A stretch of 64,000 bases of DNA from Sphingobium sp. YR768 (lineage in GTDB: Bacteria; Pseudomonadota; Alphaproteobacteria; Sphingomonadales; Sphingomonadaceae): the NCBI RefSeq assembly GCF_900111125.1, contig NZ_FOGE01000001.1, forward strand, positions 310,001 through 374,000, written 5' to 3'. Within the stretch, counting starts at the first letter, position 1; each line of letters begins with the position of its first letter. The translations under genes were made by a program, and so were the position numbers. Below are positions 17,759 through 25,077 of this stretch, in pieces. The notes under the pieces were generated by a model. That model saw only the letters and a list, made by a program, of their open reading frames with translations, did no database searches and had not been told where the DNA came from.

Positions 17759-19014
17759 CCCTGTCCCGCCGGCAGGCGCTGGGCGCGGCGATCGCGATCC
17801 CACTGGCGGCGCAGGCCGCCCGCGCGGTGACTACCCCGCCCAGCCTGCCGGACCGGACCAGCTTCGCGCCCACCCCCATCGCCTATCTGGACAGCGCCTC
17901 CACCCACCCGATCAGCCTGGGCGCTCGGGCGGCGATGGACGCCTATGTCGCGGGCCGCACGCTCGATCCCGCCGCCGCCGCGCGCAAGCCGGTGGATCGC
18001 GCCGCCACCATCGCCAAATTCGCCCGACTGGTGAACGCCGACCCCAACGAAGTCTGCTGGGTGCAATCGACCACCATGGGCGAACAGGCGGTGCTCCGTG
18101 CGCTAGGCTTCCCGCATCAGGGCGGCCGCATCGTCACCGACACCCTGCATTTCTATGCCGGCTTCCCCATGTATCAGGAACTGGCCAAGCAGGGCGTCGA
18201 TGTCCACTGGGTGCAGGCCCGCGACGGCCGCATCGCCATGGAGGATATGGCCAAAGCCATCACGCCCGGCACGAAACTGGTCAGCCTCTCGCTCGTCTCC
18301 ACCTATAATGGCTTCCAGCATGATCTGAAGGCCGTCTGCGATCTGGCCCATTCGGCCGGCGCGCTGGTTTATGCCGACATCATCCACGCCGCCGGGGCTG
18401 TCCCGGTCGATCTGCATGGCAGCGGCGTCGATTTCGCCGCCTGCGCCACCTATAAATGGCTGATGGGCGATTTTGGCCTCGGCTTCCTCTACGCCCGGCG
18501 CGGCGTGCTGGACAATCTGCCGCTCGCCGATTTCGGCTATTATGGCTTTGCCGCCCCCGGCGCGCCGCCGGGCATCGGCCTGTCGCCGCCGGCCACCCAT
18601 ATCTATCCCATGGACCCGCCGGGCGACACGCCGGTCAGCTACAGCATCCGCCCCGGCACGCTCGGCCATTTCGGCACCGGCACCTATGCGCAGGCGGTGG
18701 TTGCCGCGATCGACCATGGGCTCGACCATATCGGCGCGCTTGGCGTTCCTGCGATCCAGAGCCATGCCCAGAGCCTGATCGGCGAATTGCGACAGGGGCT
18801 GACCGGAAAGGGCTATCGCCTGATCACCCCGCCCGGCACCACCACGCCCATCCTGACCGCGCTACTGCCCGATGCGAAGGATCGCCTTGCCGACCCGTTG
18901 GCCAAGGCGCAGGTCCGTATTTCGCTGCACGACCATCATTTCCGCATCTCGCCATCGATCTTCAACGATGCGACAGATGTCCGCCGCCTGCTCGACGCCC
19001 TGCCTCGCGCCTGA
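17755..19014 (+). CDS. Tat-exported class V PLP enzyme (PvdN-like architecture)
   Basis: 419 residues with a Tat signal (LSRRQALGAAIAIPL). The body is a class V aminotransferase/desulfurase fold: an aspartate for the pyridine nitrogen in VYADIIHAAGAVPVDL and the PLP lysine K234 in ATYKWLMGDFGLGF. Tat-exported class V enzymes are known from pyoverdine maturation (PvdN), where the reaction occurs in the periplasm. No siderophore synthesis genes are visible here, so the parallel is to export and fold only. It is translationally coupled to the HisC-like enzyme. Confidence 0.88.
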   Translation: MTLSRRQALGAAIAIPLAAQAARAVTTPPSLPDRTSFAPTPIAYLDSASTHPISLGARAAMDAYVAGRTLDPAAAARKPVDRAATIAKFARLVNADPNEVCWVQSTTMGEQAVLRALGFPHQGGRIVTDTLHFYAGFPMYQELAKQGVDVHWVQARDGRIAMEDMAKAITPGTKLVSLSLVSTYNGFQHDLKAVCDLAHSAGALVYADIIHAAGAVPVDLHGSGVDFAACATYKWLMGDFGLGFLYARRGVLDNLPLADFGYYGFAAPGAPPGIGLSPPATHIYPMDPPGDTPVSYSIRPGTLGHFGTGTYAQAVVAAIDHGLDHIGALGVPAIQSHAQSLIGELRQGLTGKGYRLITPPGTTTPILTALLPDAKDRLADPLAKAQVRISLHDHHFRISPSIFNDATDVRRLLDALPRA

Positions 19015-19032
19015 TTAATGGGAGACTATCCG

Positions 19033-19464
19033 ATGAAGCGCCTTCTTGCCGCCGCCCTGTTGCTGGGCGCCACGCCTGCTCTGGCCCAGCCCGCCACCGC
19101 GCCGCAGCCCCTGCCGGCCAAACTGCCCTTTTCGCCCTCGATCCGGGTGGGCGACATCCTCTTTATGTCGGGCCAGATCGGCCAGGTGCCCGAAGGGATG
19201 GACAAGCATAAGGAAGGGTTCGACGCCGCCGTCAAAGGCGCGATGGATTCGATCGGCAAGATATTGGCGACCAATGGCCTGGACTATGGCCATGTCGTCA
19301 AATGCACGGTGATGCTGGCCGACATGGCCGACTGGCCGCGCTTCAACGCCGCCTATGTCCCCTATTTCGAAGGCAAGCGCCTGCCGACCCGCAGCGCCTT
19401 TGGCGCCAGCGGCCTGGCATTGGGCGCACCACTGGAAGTGGAGTGTATCGCCGCGTTCAAATAA
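19033..19464 (+). CDS. Exported RidA-family protein 2
   Basis: 143 residues from the ATG at 19033, with GGGAGA 7 bases upstream; an in-frame ATG at 19018 precedes that site and is less likely. A Sec signal (cleavage near ALAQP) is followed by a compact RidA domain with FMSGQIGQVP, KCTVMLADMADW and the key arginine R120 in LPTRSAF. It closes the operon that RidA 1 opens. The two copies differ clearly in sequence, so they may act on different imines. Confidence 0.88.
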   Translation: MKRLLAAALLLGATPALAQPATAPQPLPAKLPFSPSIRVGDILFMSGQIGQVPEGMDKHKEGFDAAVKGAMDSIGKILATNGLDYGHVVKCTVMLADMADWPRFNAAYVPYFEGKRLPTRSAFGASGLALGAPLEVECIAAFK

Positions 19465-19470
19465 GCCCTG

Positions 19471-19665
19471 TTAAAGGGGCGCGGCCTCCCGCAGGACCAG
19501 CACCGGCACGCCATCGCGAACCGGAAAGACCAGTCCTGCGGCATCAGACAGCAGCGCCTGTCGCACCGCGTCCCACCGCAGGGGCGTGCGCGTGACCGGG
19601 CAGACCAGTTTCGCCAACAGCCACGGGTCTATCGGCGCTGCGGCTTCTATCGTCGCATCACTCAT
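19471..19665 (-). CDS. Trm112/YcaR-family small protein
   Basis: 64 residues with LLAKLVCPVTRTPLRWD and LVFPVRDGVPVLV, the pattern of the Trm112p-like/UPF0434 family. In eukaryotes and archaea Trm112 activates methyltransferases; bacterial single-domain forms are poorly understood. The second CxxC of some members is missing, so zinc binding is doubtful. Its start overlaps the end of the LON-domain gene by 4 bases. Confidence 0.85.
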   Translation of the reverse strand: MSDATIEAAAPIDPWLLAKLVCPVTRTPLRWDAVRQALLSDAAGLVFPVRDGVPVLVLREAAPL

Positions 19666-20276
19666 TGCATCGTCGTCCCGCCGTCGCGCTCGATACGGCC
19701 GACGATCTGCATCAACTGGATGATCCGGTCGGCCCGTTCGGACAGCGTATCGGCCTCCAGCAAGGTCTGCTTGGCCGCCGGATCGAAGGGGGCGATCTGT
19801 GCGATGCCGTTGACCAGCGCGGTGTCATCCAGCCGCGACACCGCCGTCCAGTCCACGACATAGCCCAGCGCATCGGCGAAGCGCCGCGATTCCTGCTCCA
19901 GCGCGGCGCGCTCCACGGCGTGCAGCACTTCATCTTCCTGCGGCGCCTGCTCGACATCCGCCTCGATCTGGCGGAACTGGGTCGATACCGGCAACTCCCG
20001 CACCAGCCGGAACCGCGCCAGACCGGTCAGGATGATGTTGAACCGGCCATCCTCCAGCGCCTCGATATGGCTGACATGCCCCAGACAGCCGACATCGAAC
20101 AGCGGTGGCACAGGCCCACCACCGCGCGGCTGGATCATCCCGATCCGCCGGTCCCGCGCCATCACGTCATGGATCAGCGCCCGATAGCGCGGCTCGAAGA
20201 TATGCAGCGGCAATTCCATGCCCGGCAGCAGCAAGGCGCCGGACAGGGGGAATATGGAGATACGCGCGATCGGCAC
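19662..20276 (-). CDS. LON substrate-binding-domain protein
   Basis: 204 residues matching only the N-terminal domain of Lon protease: RISIFPLSGALLLPGMELPLHIFEPRYRAL and FNIILTGLARFRLV. There is no ATPase or protease domain. Such stand-alone domains are common in alphaproteobacteria and are of unknown function, possibly handling unfolded protein. It follows a CnoX-like chaperone-thioredoxin after 5 bases, which fits a shared role in protein quality control. Confidence 0.88.
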   Translation of the reverse strand: MPIARISIFPLSGALLLPGMELPLHIFEPRYRALIHDVMARDRRIGMIQPRGGGPVPPLFDVGCLGHVSHIEALEDGRFNIILTGLARFRLVRELPVSTQFRQIEADVEQAPQEDEVLHAVERAALEQESRRFADALGYVVDWTAVSRLDDTALVNGIAQIAPFDPAAKQTLLEADTLSERADRIIQLMQIVGRIERDGGTTMQ

Positions 20277-20281
20277 GGTCT

Positions 20282-21193
20282 TTACGAGAACAGGATCTGC
20301 GACAGCTTGCGCCGCTGCGCCGAAACCCAGGGATCTTCCAGCCCGACGGCCTCGAAAATCTTGAGCAATTGCGCCCGCGCAGCGCCATCATTCCAGGCCC
20401 GGTCGCGCCGCACGATCTCCAGCAGCGCCTCGGCCGCCGCGTCGCGATCCCCATTGGACATCAGCCCGCCGGCCAGTTCGAAACGCGCTTCATGATCGTC
20501 AGGGTCGGCGGCGACCTTCGCCTCGATGCCCGACAGGTCGGCAACCGGCTTCGCATCACGGGCCAGTGCGATGGCGGCGCGTGCCTGATCGATCGCGCCA
20601 TGCTTGGCCACATCGTCGGGCAGCGCGGCGATCACCGCTTCGGCCTCGTCCAACTGTCCCAGCGCGACCAGCGCGCGGGCCAGCCCGGACACGACCTCGA
20701 CATTGTCCGGCACCATTTCGGCGATCTGGCTGAACACCGACAAAGCACGATCATTCTCGCCGCCCGCCAGCATTTCCTCCCCCATGGCGATCAGCGGGGC
20801 GATTTCCTGCAACTGCGCCTTTTCATCCGATTCGATCGGCAATTGGGACAGAAGCTGGTCCAGATACTGCTTCAACTGCCCTTCGGTGCGCGCCTGGCTC
20901 AGGTCCGCGACCGGCTGGCCCTGAAATACGGCATAGACGGTCGGTATGGACTGCACGCGGAACTGGCTGGCGATGAAGCCATTCTCGTCGACATTGACCT
21001 TCACCAGCTTGACGCCCTTGGGCGCATATTCCTCGCACACCTTCTCGATCACCGGGGTGAGCTGCTTGCAGGGGCCGCACCATTCGGCCCAGAAGTCGAC
21101 GATCACCAGGCTGGTGCGCGACGGATCGACCACATCGCGGCGAAACGCCTCTACCGCCGCCTTGTCGGCCTCGCTCAATCCCAGGGTCGCCAC
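20282..21193 (-). CDS. CnoX-like thioredoxin with TPR domain
   Basis: 303 residues. The N-terminal thioredoxin domain has an intact WCGPC (C39, C42), and the C-terminal half is a helical TPR-like region (LARALVALGQLDEAEAVI). This is the YbbN/CnoX arrangement, a chaperedoxin that protects proteins during oxidative stress and passes them to GroEL. E. coli CnoX lacks the full CxxC, while this one keeps it, as in Caulobacter-type members. It leads a three-gene run with the LON-domain and Trm112 genes. Confidence 0.88.
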   Translation of the reverse strand: MATLGLSEADKAAVEAFRRDVVDPSRTSLVIVDFWAEWCGPCKQLTPVIEKVCEEYAPKGVKLVKVNVDENGFIASQFRVQSIPTVYAVFQGQPVADLSQARTEGQLKQYLDQLLSQLPIESDEKAQLQEIAPLIAMGEEMLAGGENDRALSVFSQIAEMVPDNVEVVSGLARALVALGQLDEAEAVIAALPDDVAKHGAIDQARAAIALARDAKPVADLSGIEAKVAADPDDHEARFELAGGLMSNGDRDAAAEALLEIVRRDRAWNDGAARAQLLKIFEAVGLEDPWVSAQRRKLSQILFS

Positions 21194-21337
21194 GCTCTAA
21201 TCTCCTGCTGTCCATGCGGGTTCGCCCGCCACATAGACGGCAATATGGGGCGCGTCACCCTCCCGGTGCAAGGGAAAGGGTTCAGAAGCTATAGCCGACG
21301 CCGATCGCGCCCGCTCATTGGAAAGGCAGCCATGCGA

Positions 21338-21769
21338 TCAGAGGAAATATTTGAGCCTGATCGCCTGCTCTACCGGGGCGCCGGCAATCGCAAAACTGGA
21401 CGATTTGAAACTCGGCGCGCCAAAGCGGATCGCGGGATTGCGGGAAAACCCCACCCCTTCGCGCGGGATGCCGGCAAAAGTGTCCAGCTTCCCATTGCCA
21501 TTTTCGTCGTGAATAATGGCAATAGCATAGGTGCCGGGCATGGCCTGCCCCAGCGTCACCGTTCCGCCTTTGGCAGGAACGATGAAATGCCGCTTGTCGG
21601 GGTCTTTGTTGCAATCGGGAAAATGGTCGGCCGATCGGGTGACGCACACCAATATCTGCCCCTTGGTCGAACGCAGCCCGTCGATCGCCATGGTCAGCGA
21701 CTGGGGCTGCCCGGCCGACGCGGCACCGATCGAAAGAAACGCTGCCACCGCCAATAAACTATGCTTCAC
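21338..21769 (-). CDS. DUF2141 exported protein
   Basis: 143 residues from a GTG at 21769 that overlaps the stop of the upstream hydroxylase (GTGA), which decides the start. A Sec signal (VAAFLSIGAASA) is followed by the DUF2141 pattern: IDGLRSTKGQILVCV, MPGTYAIAIIHDENGNGKLD and GFSRNP. The domain has an Ig-like/transthyretin look and no assigned enzyme activity. Pairing with a sterol-desaturase/carotenoid-hydroxylase homologue hints at an envelope lipid role, which is inference. Confidence 0.85.
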   Translation of the reverse strand: MKHSLLAVAAFLSIGAASAGQPQSLTMAIDGLRSTKGQILVCVTRSADHFPDCNKDPDKRHFIVPAKGGTVTLGQAMPGTYAIAIIHDENGNGKLDTFAGIPREGVGFSRNPAIRFGAPSFKSSSFAIAGAPVEQAIRLKYFL

Positions 21770-22494
21770 GTACGCCCTTTCGAAAAATCGCCAAGCCCCC
21801 GGTCCGTACCGCACAGGCGATCCCAGACGCGGAAATACAGGCCGTAATTGCAGGCATAGAGATCATGGTGCCGCTGATGATGGCTGGCCGTGATCAGCCA
21901 GCCGCCCAGCGGGCCGCGCACCAACCAACGCGGAAACATTTCCCAACCCATATGGTTACTCACACCCATGACGGTCATGATCGTCAGCACCAGTCCCAGC
22001 GCGCCGACATGGATGGGGATCAGGAAAACCAGCGCCGGGATGACGATGGCGCCGGTCAGCGCCTCCCAGGGATGGAAACTCATCGCCGCCCAGGCCGTGG
22101 GCGGGCGGCTGGCATGATGGACGGCATGGGCAATGCGGAACAGGCGGGGCCGGTGCATCCAGCGATGCGTCCAGTAGAACCATGTGTCATGCGCCGCCAG
22201 ATAGAACAGAACCGACACAGGAAGCCACCACAGCGGATAACTGTCCACATCGCTGTATATTTTGGTCCAGCCCCGCGCTTGCCAGCCCCAGGCGACAACG
22301 CCGGCGGGCACGCCATAGATCAGCGCCGACAGCAGCGACCAGGCGATTTCCCGGCTCATCTGCCGCTCCAGCCCCTTGTAAAGGCCCGGCTGGCGAATGC
22401 GCGTGGCCAGCGCAAAGCCGCCACTCGCCAGCAGGTAGCGGACACCGACGATGGCCGTCATCGCCAGAGCAGACAGAAGGATCGCTGCGATCAT
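21766..22494 (-). CDS. Sterol desaturase / fatty-acid hydroxylase superfamily protein
   Basis: 242 residues from the ATG at 22494. It has about four hydrophobic segments and the three histidine clusters of membrane di-iron hydroxylases: HDTWFYWTHRWMH, HAVHH and SHHQRHH. Members hydroxylate or desaturate sterols, fatty acids, hopanoids or carotenoids. Carotenoids and hydroxylated sphingolipids are typical of sphingomonads, so either is a reasonable substrate. Sequence alone does not decide. It is coupled to the DUF2141 gene downstream. Confidence 0.85.
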   Translation of the reverse strand: MIAAILLSALAMTAIVGVRYLLASGGFALATRIRQPGLYKGLERQMSREIAWSLLSALIYGVPAGVVAWGWQARGWTKIYSDVDSYPLWWLPVSVLFYLAAHDTWFYWTHRWMHRPRLFRIAHAVHHASRPPTAWAAMSFHPWEALTGAIVIPALVFLIPIHVGALGLVLTIMTVMGVSNHMGWEMFPRWLVRGPLGGWLITASHHQRHHDLYACNYGLYFRVWDRLCGTDRGLGDFSKGRT

Positions 22495-22519
22495 GGAACG
22501 GCTATAGCCTTTGTCCGGC

Positions 22520-22662
22520 AGAATTGGTCGAGATTTCGTCCAGACGGAGCCGAAAAGCGTGATTTTCGAGTACCGGAGCGCAGCGTACTTAAAGTACGTG
22601 AGCACCGGAACGCAGAAAAGCGCGCTTTGCAGGCCCGTATGGGCGGAAGCTCGGCCAATTCT
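22520..22662. repeat. 143-bp imperfect palindrome (MITE/REP-like)
   Basis: The ends AGAATTGG and CCAATTCT are perfect inverted repeats. The arms stay largely complementary to a central CGTACTTAAAGTACG, and a direct repeat (GAGTACCGGAGCGCAG / GAGCACCGGAACGCAG) flanks the centre. It lies between the hydroxylase and pheA and contributes the first two bases of the reverse-strand pheA stop codon region. It carries no gene, so it resembles a small non-autonomous repeat. Confidence 0.7.
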
Positions 22663-23551
22663 AAGTACGCGGTCGTGCCTGACGATAGCTACCCAGCTGC
22701 CGCACCCATTTGGTGTGGAATTCCAGTTCCGCCAGCGCGCGATCGACGGCGGGATCGCCCGGCATGCCTTCGATATCGCAATAAAATTCGGTCGCCGCAA
22801 AACTCGCACCACGCTGGTAGCTTTCCAGCTTGGTCATATTGACCCCGTTGGTCGCAAAGCCGCCCATCGCTTTGTAAAGGGCGGCGGGCACATTCTTCAC
22901 TTCGAACAGGAATGTCGTCATCACCGGGCCGACATTGGCGGTCGGCACCTTGGGATCGCGCGCCAGCACCAGGAAGCGCGTCATATTGTCGTCGCTATCC
23001 TCGATATTTTCCGCGACCAGACGCAGGCCATAGATTTCCGCCGCCAGATAGGGCGCGATCGCCCCTTCGCCCGGAATCTTCTTTTCCGCCACCAGCGCCG
23101 CCGCGCCTGCGGTATCGGCATAGGCGACCGGCTGGATGCCACGTTCGCGCAAATAATGGCGGCACTGGCCCAATGCCTGCGGATGGCTGATCGCGCTCTT
23201 CACAGGCGCGGTATCCGGCGCCATCAGGCAATGGCGAATCCGCAGAAAATATTCGTCGACGATCGACAAGCCCGATTCGGGCAGCAGGAAATGCATGTCC
23301 GCCACACGCCCGTGCAGGCTGTTTTCGATCGGAATGATCGCGCGGTCCGCTTGGCCATTGCGCACCGCATCGATCGCGTCTTCGAACGCAAAACAGGGCA
23401 AAGGCACGCAGTCGGGCGCATATCCCAGCGCCGCCAGATGGGAGTTGGCGCCCGGCGCGCCCTGATAGGCGACGGCGCGGGCCGGATTGGCGGCAGCCTT
23501 TGCAGCAAGGTCGGCAACAATGGCGCGAGCGGGGGCGGGATAATTTTCCAT
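22661..23551 (-). CDS. pheA: Prephenate dehydratase
   Basis: 296 residues, starting MENYPAPAR. The catalytic domain has VAYQGAPGANSH, IPIENSLHGRV and the TRF motif in NMTRFLVLAR. A C-terminal ACT domain (FLFEVKNVPAALYKAMGGFA, then LESYQRG) gives feedback control by phenylalanine. It makes phenylpyruvate from prephenate. No chorismate mutase domain is fused, unlike E. coli PheA. The stop codon TAG lies within the edge of a palindromic repeat, so the last residues (RQARPRT) may vary between strains. Confidence 0.95.
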   Translation of the reverse strand: MENYPAPARAIVADLAAKAAANPARAVAYQGAPGANSHLAALGYAPDCVPLPCFAFEDAIDAVRNGQADRAIIPIENSLHGRVADMHFLLPESGLSIVDEYFLRIRHCLMAPDTAPVKSAISHPQALGQCRHYLRERGIQPVAYADTAGAAALVAEKKIPGEGAIAPYLAAEIYGLRLVAENIEDSDDNMTRFLVLARDPKVPTANVGPVMTTFLFEVKNVPAALYKAMGGFATNGVNMTKLESYQRGASFAATEFYCDIEGMPGDPAVDRALAELEFHTKWVRQLGSYRQARPRT

Positions 23552-23713
23552 GGACGTGCGCGCGCTTAGGATTTCCGCCCGAAACACGCAAGCGTTCGCA
23601 TGCAATAGGGATGAACCCGGCTTGCGCCACCGCGTGTCCCCGATTATGGCAACGGTCAAGAGGGGGCGCGACTGACAGTCTCCAGAACAATAAACTAAGG
23701 GAAGTCGAGCGAG

Positions 23714-24334
23714 ATGGGCGATCGTTTCAATACCGTAGCGGGCTGGGCTTTGTTTGCGGGGATCATCGCCCTTGGCGGTGCGATCGTCAGTTCGAAATAT
23801 TTCCATGACGAACGGCCCGAAAAGATGGGCTATGCGATCGAAGGCGTCGAAGCGGAAGGCGAAGGCGCCGCCAGCGGCCCCAGCCTGAACAGCCTGCTCG
23901 CCAGCGCGGACGTTGCCGCGGGTGAGAAGGTCTTCGCCAAATGCGCGGCCTGCCACACCGTCAATCAGGGCGGCGCAAACGGCATCGGCCCCAACCTCTA
24001 CGCCACGGTCGGCGAAGCCATCGGTCAGGGCAAGGGCGGTTTCGCCTTCTCCGAAGCGCTCAAGAGCAAGGGCGGCGAGTGGAGCTTCGAAAATCTCGAT
24101 CACTGGCTCAAGAGCCCGCGTGAATTCGCCCCCGGCACCAAGATGACCTTTGCGGGCCTGGGCAATCCGGCCGACCGCGCCAACCTGATCGCCTGGCTCA
24201 ATACACAGGGTTCCAACCTGCCGCTGCCCGCCGCCGATGCGGCCCCGGCGGCCGAAGGCGACAATGCAGCGGCGGGCACTGCCAGCAACGCGGCCGAAGC
24301 CCCGGCGGAAAATGCCGCCAACGCCAGCGAGTAA
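23714..24334 (+). CDS. Membrane-anchored cytochrome c (CycM/c552-like)
   Basis: 206 residues: an uncleaved N-terminal anchor (AGWALFAGIIALGGAIV), a class I cytochrome c domain with one haem site CAACH and the Met-ligand region PGTKMTFAGLG, then an Ala/Glu-rich tail. This is the mitochondrial-like, membrane-bound c552 (CycM) of alphaproteobacteria, which carries electrons from the bc1 complex to aa3 oxidase. The low-complexity tail is longer than in most relatives. GGGAAG lies before the ATG. Confidence 0.9.
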   Translation: MGDRFNTVAGWALFAGIIALGGAIVSSKYFHDERPEKMGYAIEGVEAEGEGAASGPSLNSLLASADVAAGEKVFAKCAACHTVNQGGANGIGPNLYATVGEAIGQGKGGFAFSEALKSKGGEWSFENLDHWLKSPREFAPGTKMTFAGLGNPADRANLIAWLNTQGSNLPLPAADAAPAAEGDNAAAGTASNAAEAPAENAANASE

Positions 24335-24340
24335 GCGGCG

Positions 24341-24955
24341 ATCCCGGACGCAATCCGGATCGAGGATCTCACGGGCGCGGCGCTGGTCGCCGCGCTCGAT
24401 GCTCTGGCGGACCTGCGCATCGCCGTCTTTCGGGCCTTCCCCTATCTCTATGAAGGCACACGCGCCTATGAGCGCGACTATCTGACCGCCTATGCCGACA
24501 GCCCCGGCGCGCTCATCGTCGGGGCCTTTGCCGGCGATCAACTGGTCGGCGCCGCCACCGCCGCGCCGATGGCCGACCATGCCGCCGAATTTGCCGCACC
24601 ATTCGAAGCGCGGGGCATCGATATCGGCCGGGTCTATTATTTCGGCGAATCGGTGCTGCTGCCCGAATGGCGCGGCCATGGCGTGGGCCACGCCTTTTTC
24701 GACCGGCGGGAGGCGAAGGCGCGGGAACACGGCTTTGCCATGGCCAGCTTCTGCGCCGTCATCCGCCCGGCCGACCACCCTGCCCGCCCCACCGATTACA
24801 GCCCCCTCGACCCTTTCTGGCGCAAGCGCGGCTTTGCGCCGGTCGACGGGCTGACCACCCGCTTTGTCTGGCGCGATGTCGGCGCGGCGCAGGACAGCGA
24901 CCATGACATGCAATTCTGGATCAAGCCGCTGGCCTTAGCATCAAGCCTTAACTAA
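24341..24955 (+). CDS. GNAT-family acetyltransferase (non-standard or uncertain start)
   Basis: The reading frame is convincing from about 24341: IRIEDLTGA, LRIAVFRAFPYLYEGT, then FGESVLLPEWRGHGVGHAFF, the acetyl-CoA-binding motif A. Yet no ATG, GTG or TTG occurs between the in-frame stop of the cytochrome gene (24332–24334) and 24569, where the first ATG would remove the first quarter of the fold. An ATC at 24341 is the best-placed candidate; a CTG further in is another option. Family members acetylate small molecules or proteins; the substrate is unknown. Confidence 0.6.
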   Translation: MPDAIRIEDLTGAALVAALDALADLRIAVFRAFPYLYEGTRAYERDYLTAYADSPGALIVGAFAGDQLVGAATAAPMADHAAEFAAPFEARGIDIGRVYYFGESVLLPEWRGHGVGHAFFDRREAKAREHGFAMASFCAVIRPADHPARPTDYSPLDPFWRKRGFAPVDGLTTRFVWRDVGAAQDSDHDMQFWIKPLALASSLN

Positions 24956-24958
24956 AAC

Positions 24959-25035
24959 CCGTTCGGGCTGAGCCTGTCGAAGCCCTGTCCTGTTCTTAGA
25001 AAAGTGAAACCCTTCGACAGGCTCAGGGCGAACGG
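24959..25035. repeat. Intergenic inverted repeat (CTTCGACAGGCTCAG type)
   Basis: CCGTTCGGGCTGAGCC and its continuation through GTCGAAG pair with CTTCGACAGGCTCAG and GGCGAACGG, arms of 24 bases with about 29 bases between. This sequence type is scattered through many proteobacterial genomes. It sits between the convergent GNAT and LD-carboxypeptidase genes and could also end transcription in both directions. Confidence 0.8.
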
Positions 25036-25077
25036 ATACATAAGTGACCCAGATTTCTCGCACGTTTCTGTAAAGCC

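Noticed and set aside
17755..19014. Cysteine desulfurase iscS/sufS
   Set aside because: Tat-exported, lacks the active-site cysteine loop region in a recognisable form, and no Fe-S assembly genes are nearby.
22661..24913. 750-codon minus-strand frame covering pheA, cytochrome c and GNAT
   Set aside because: Only the part 22661–23551 is pheA; the rest is antisense to two genes with clear motifs.
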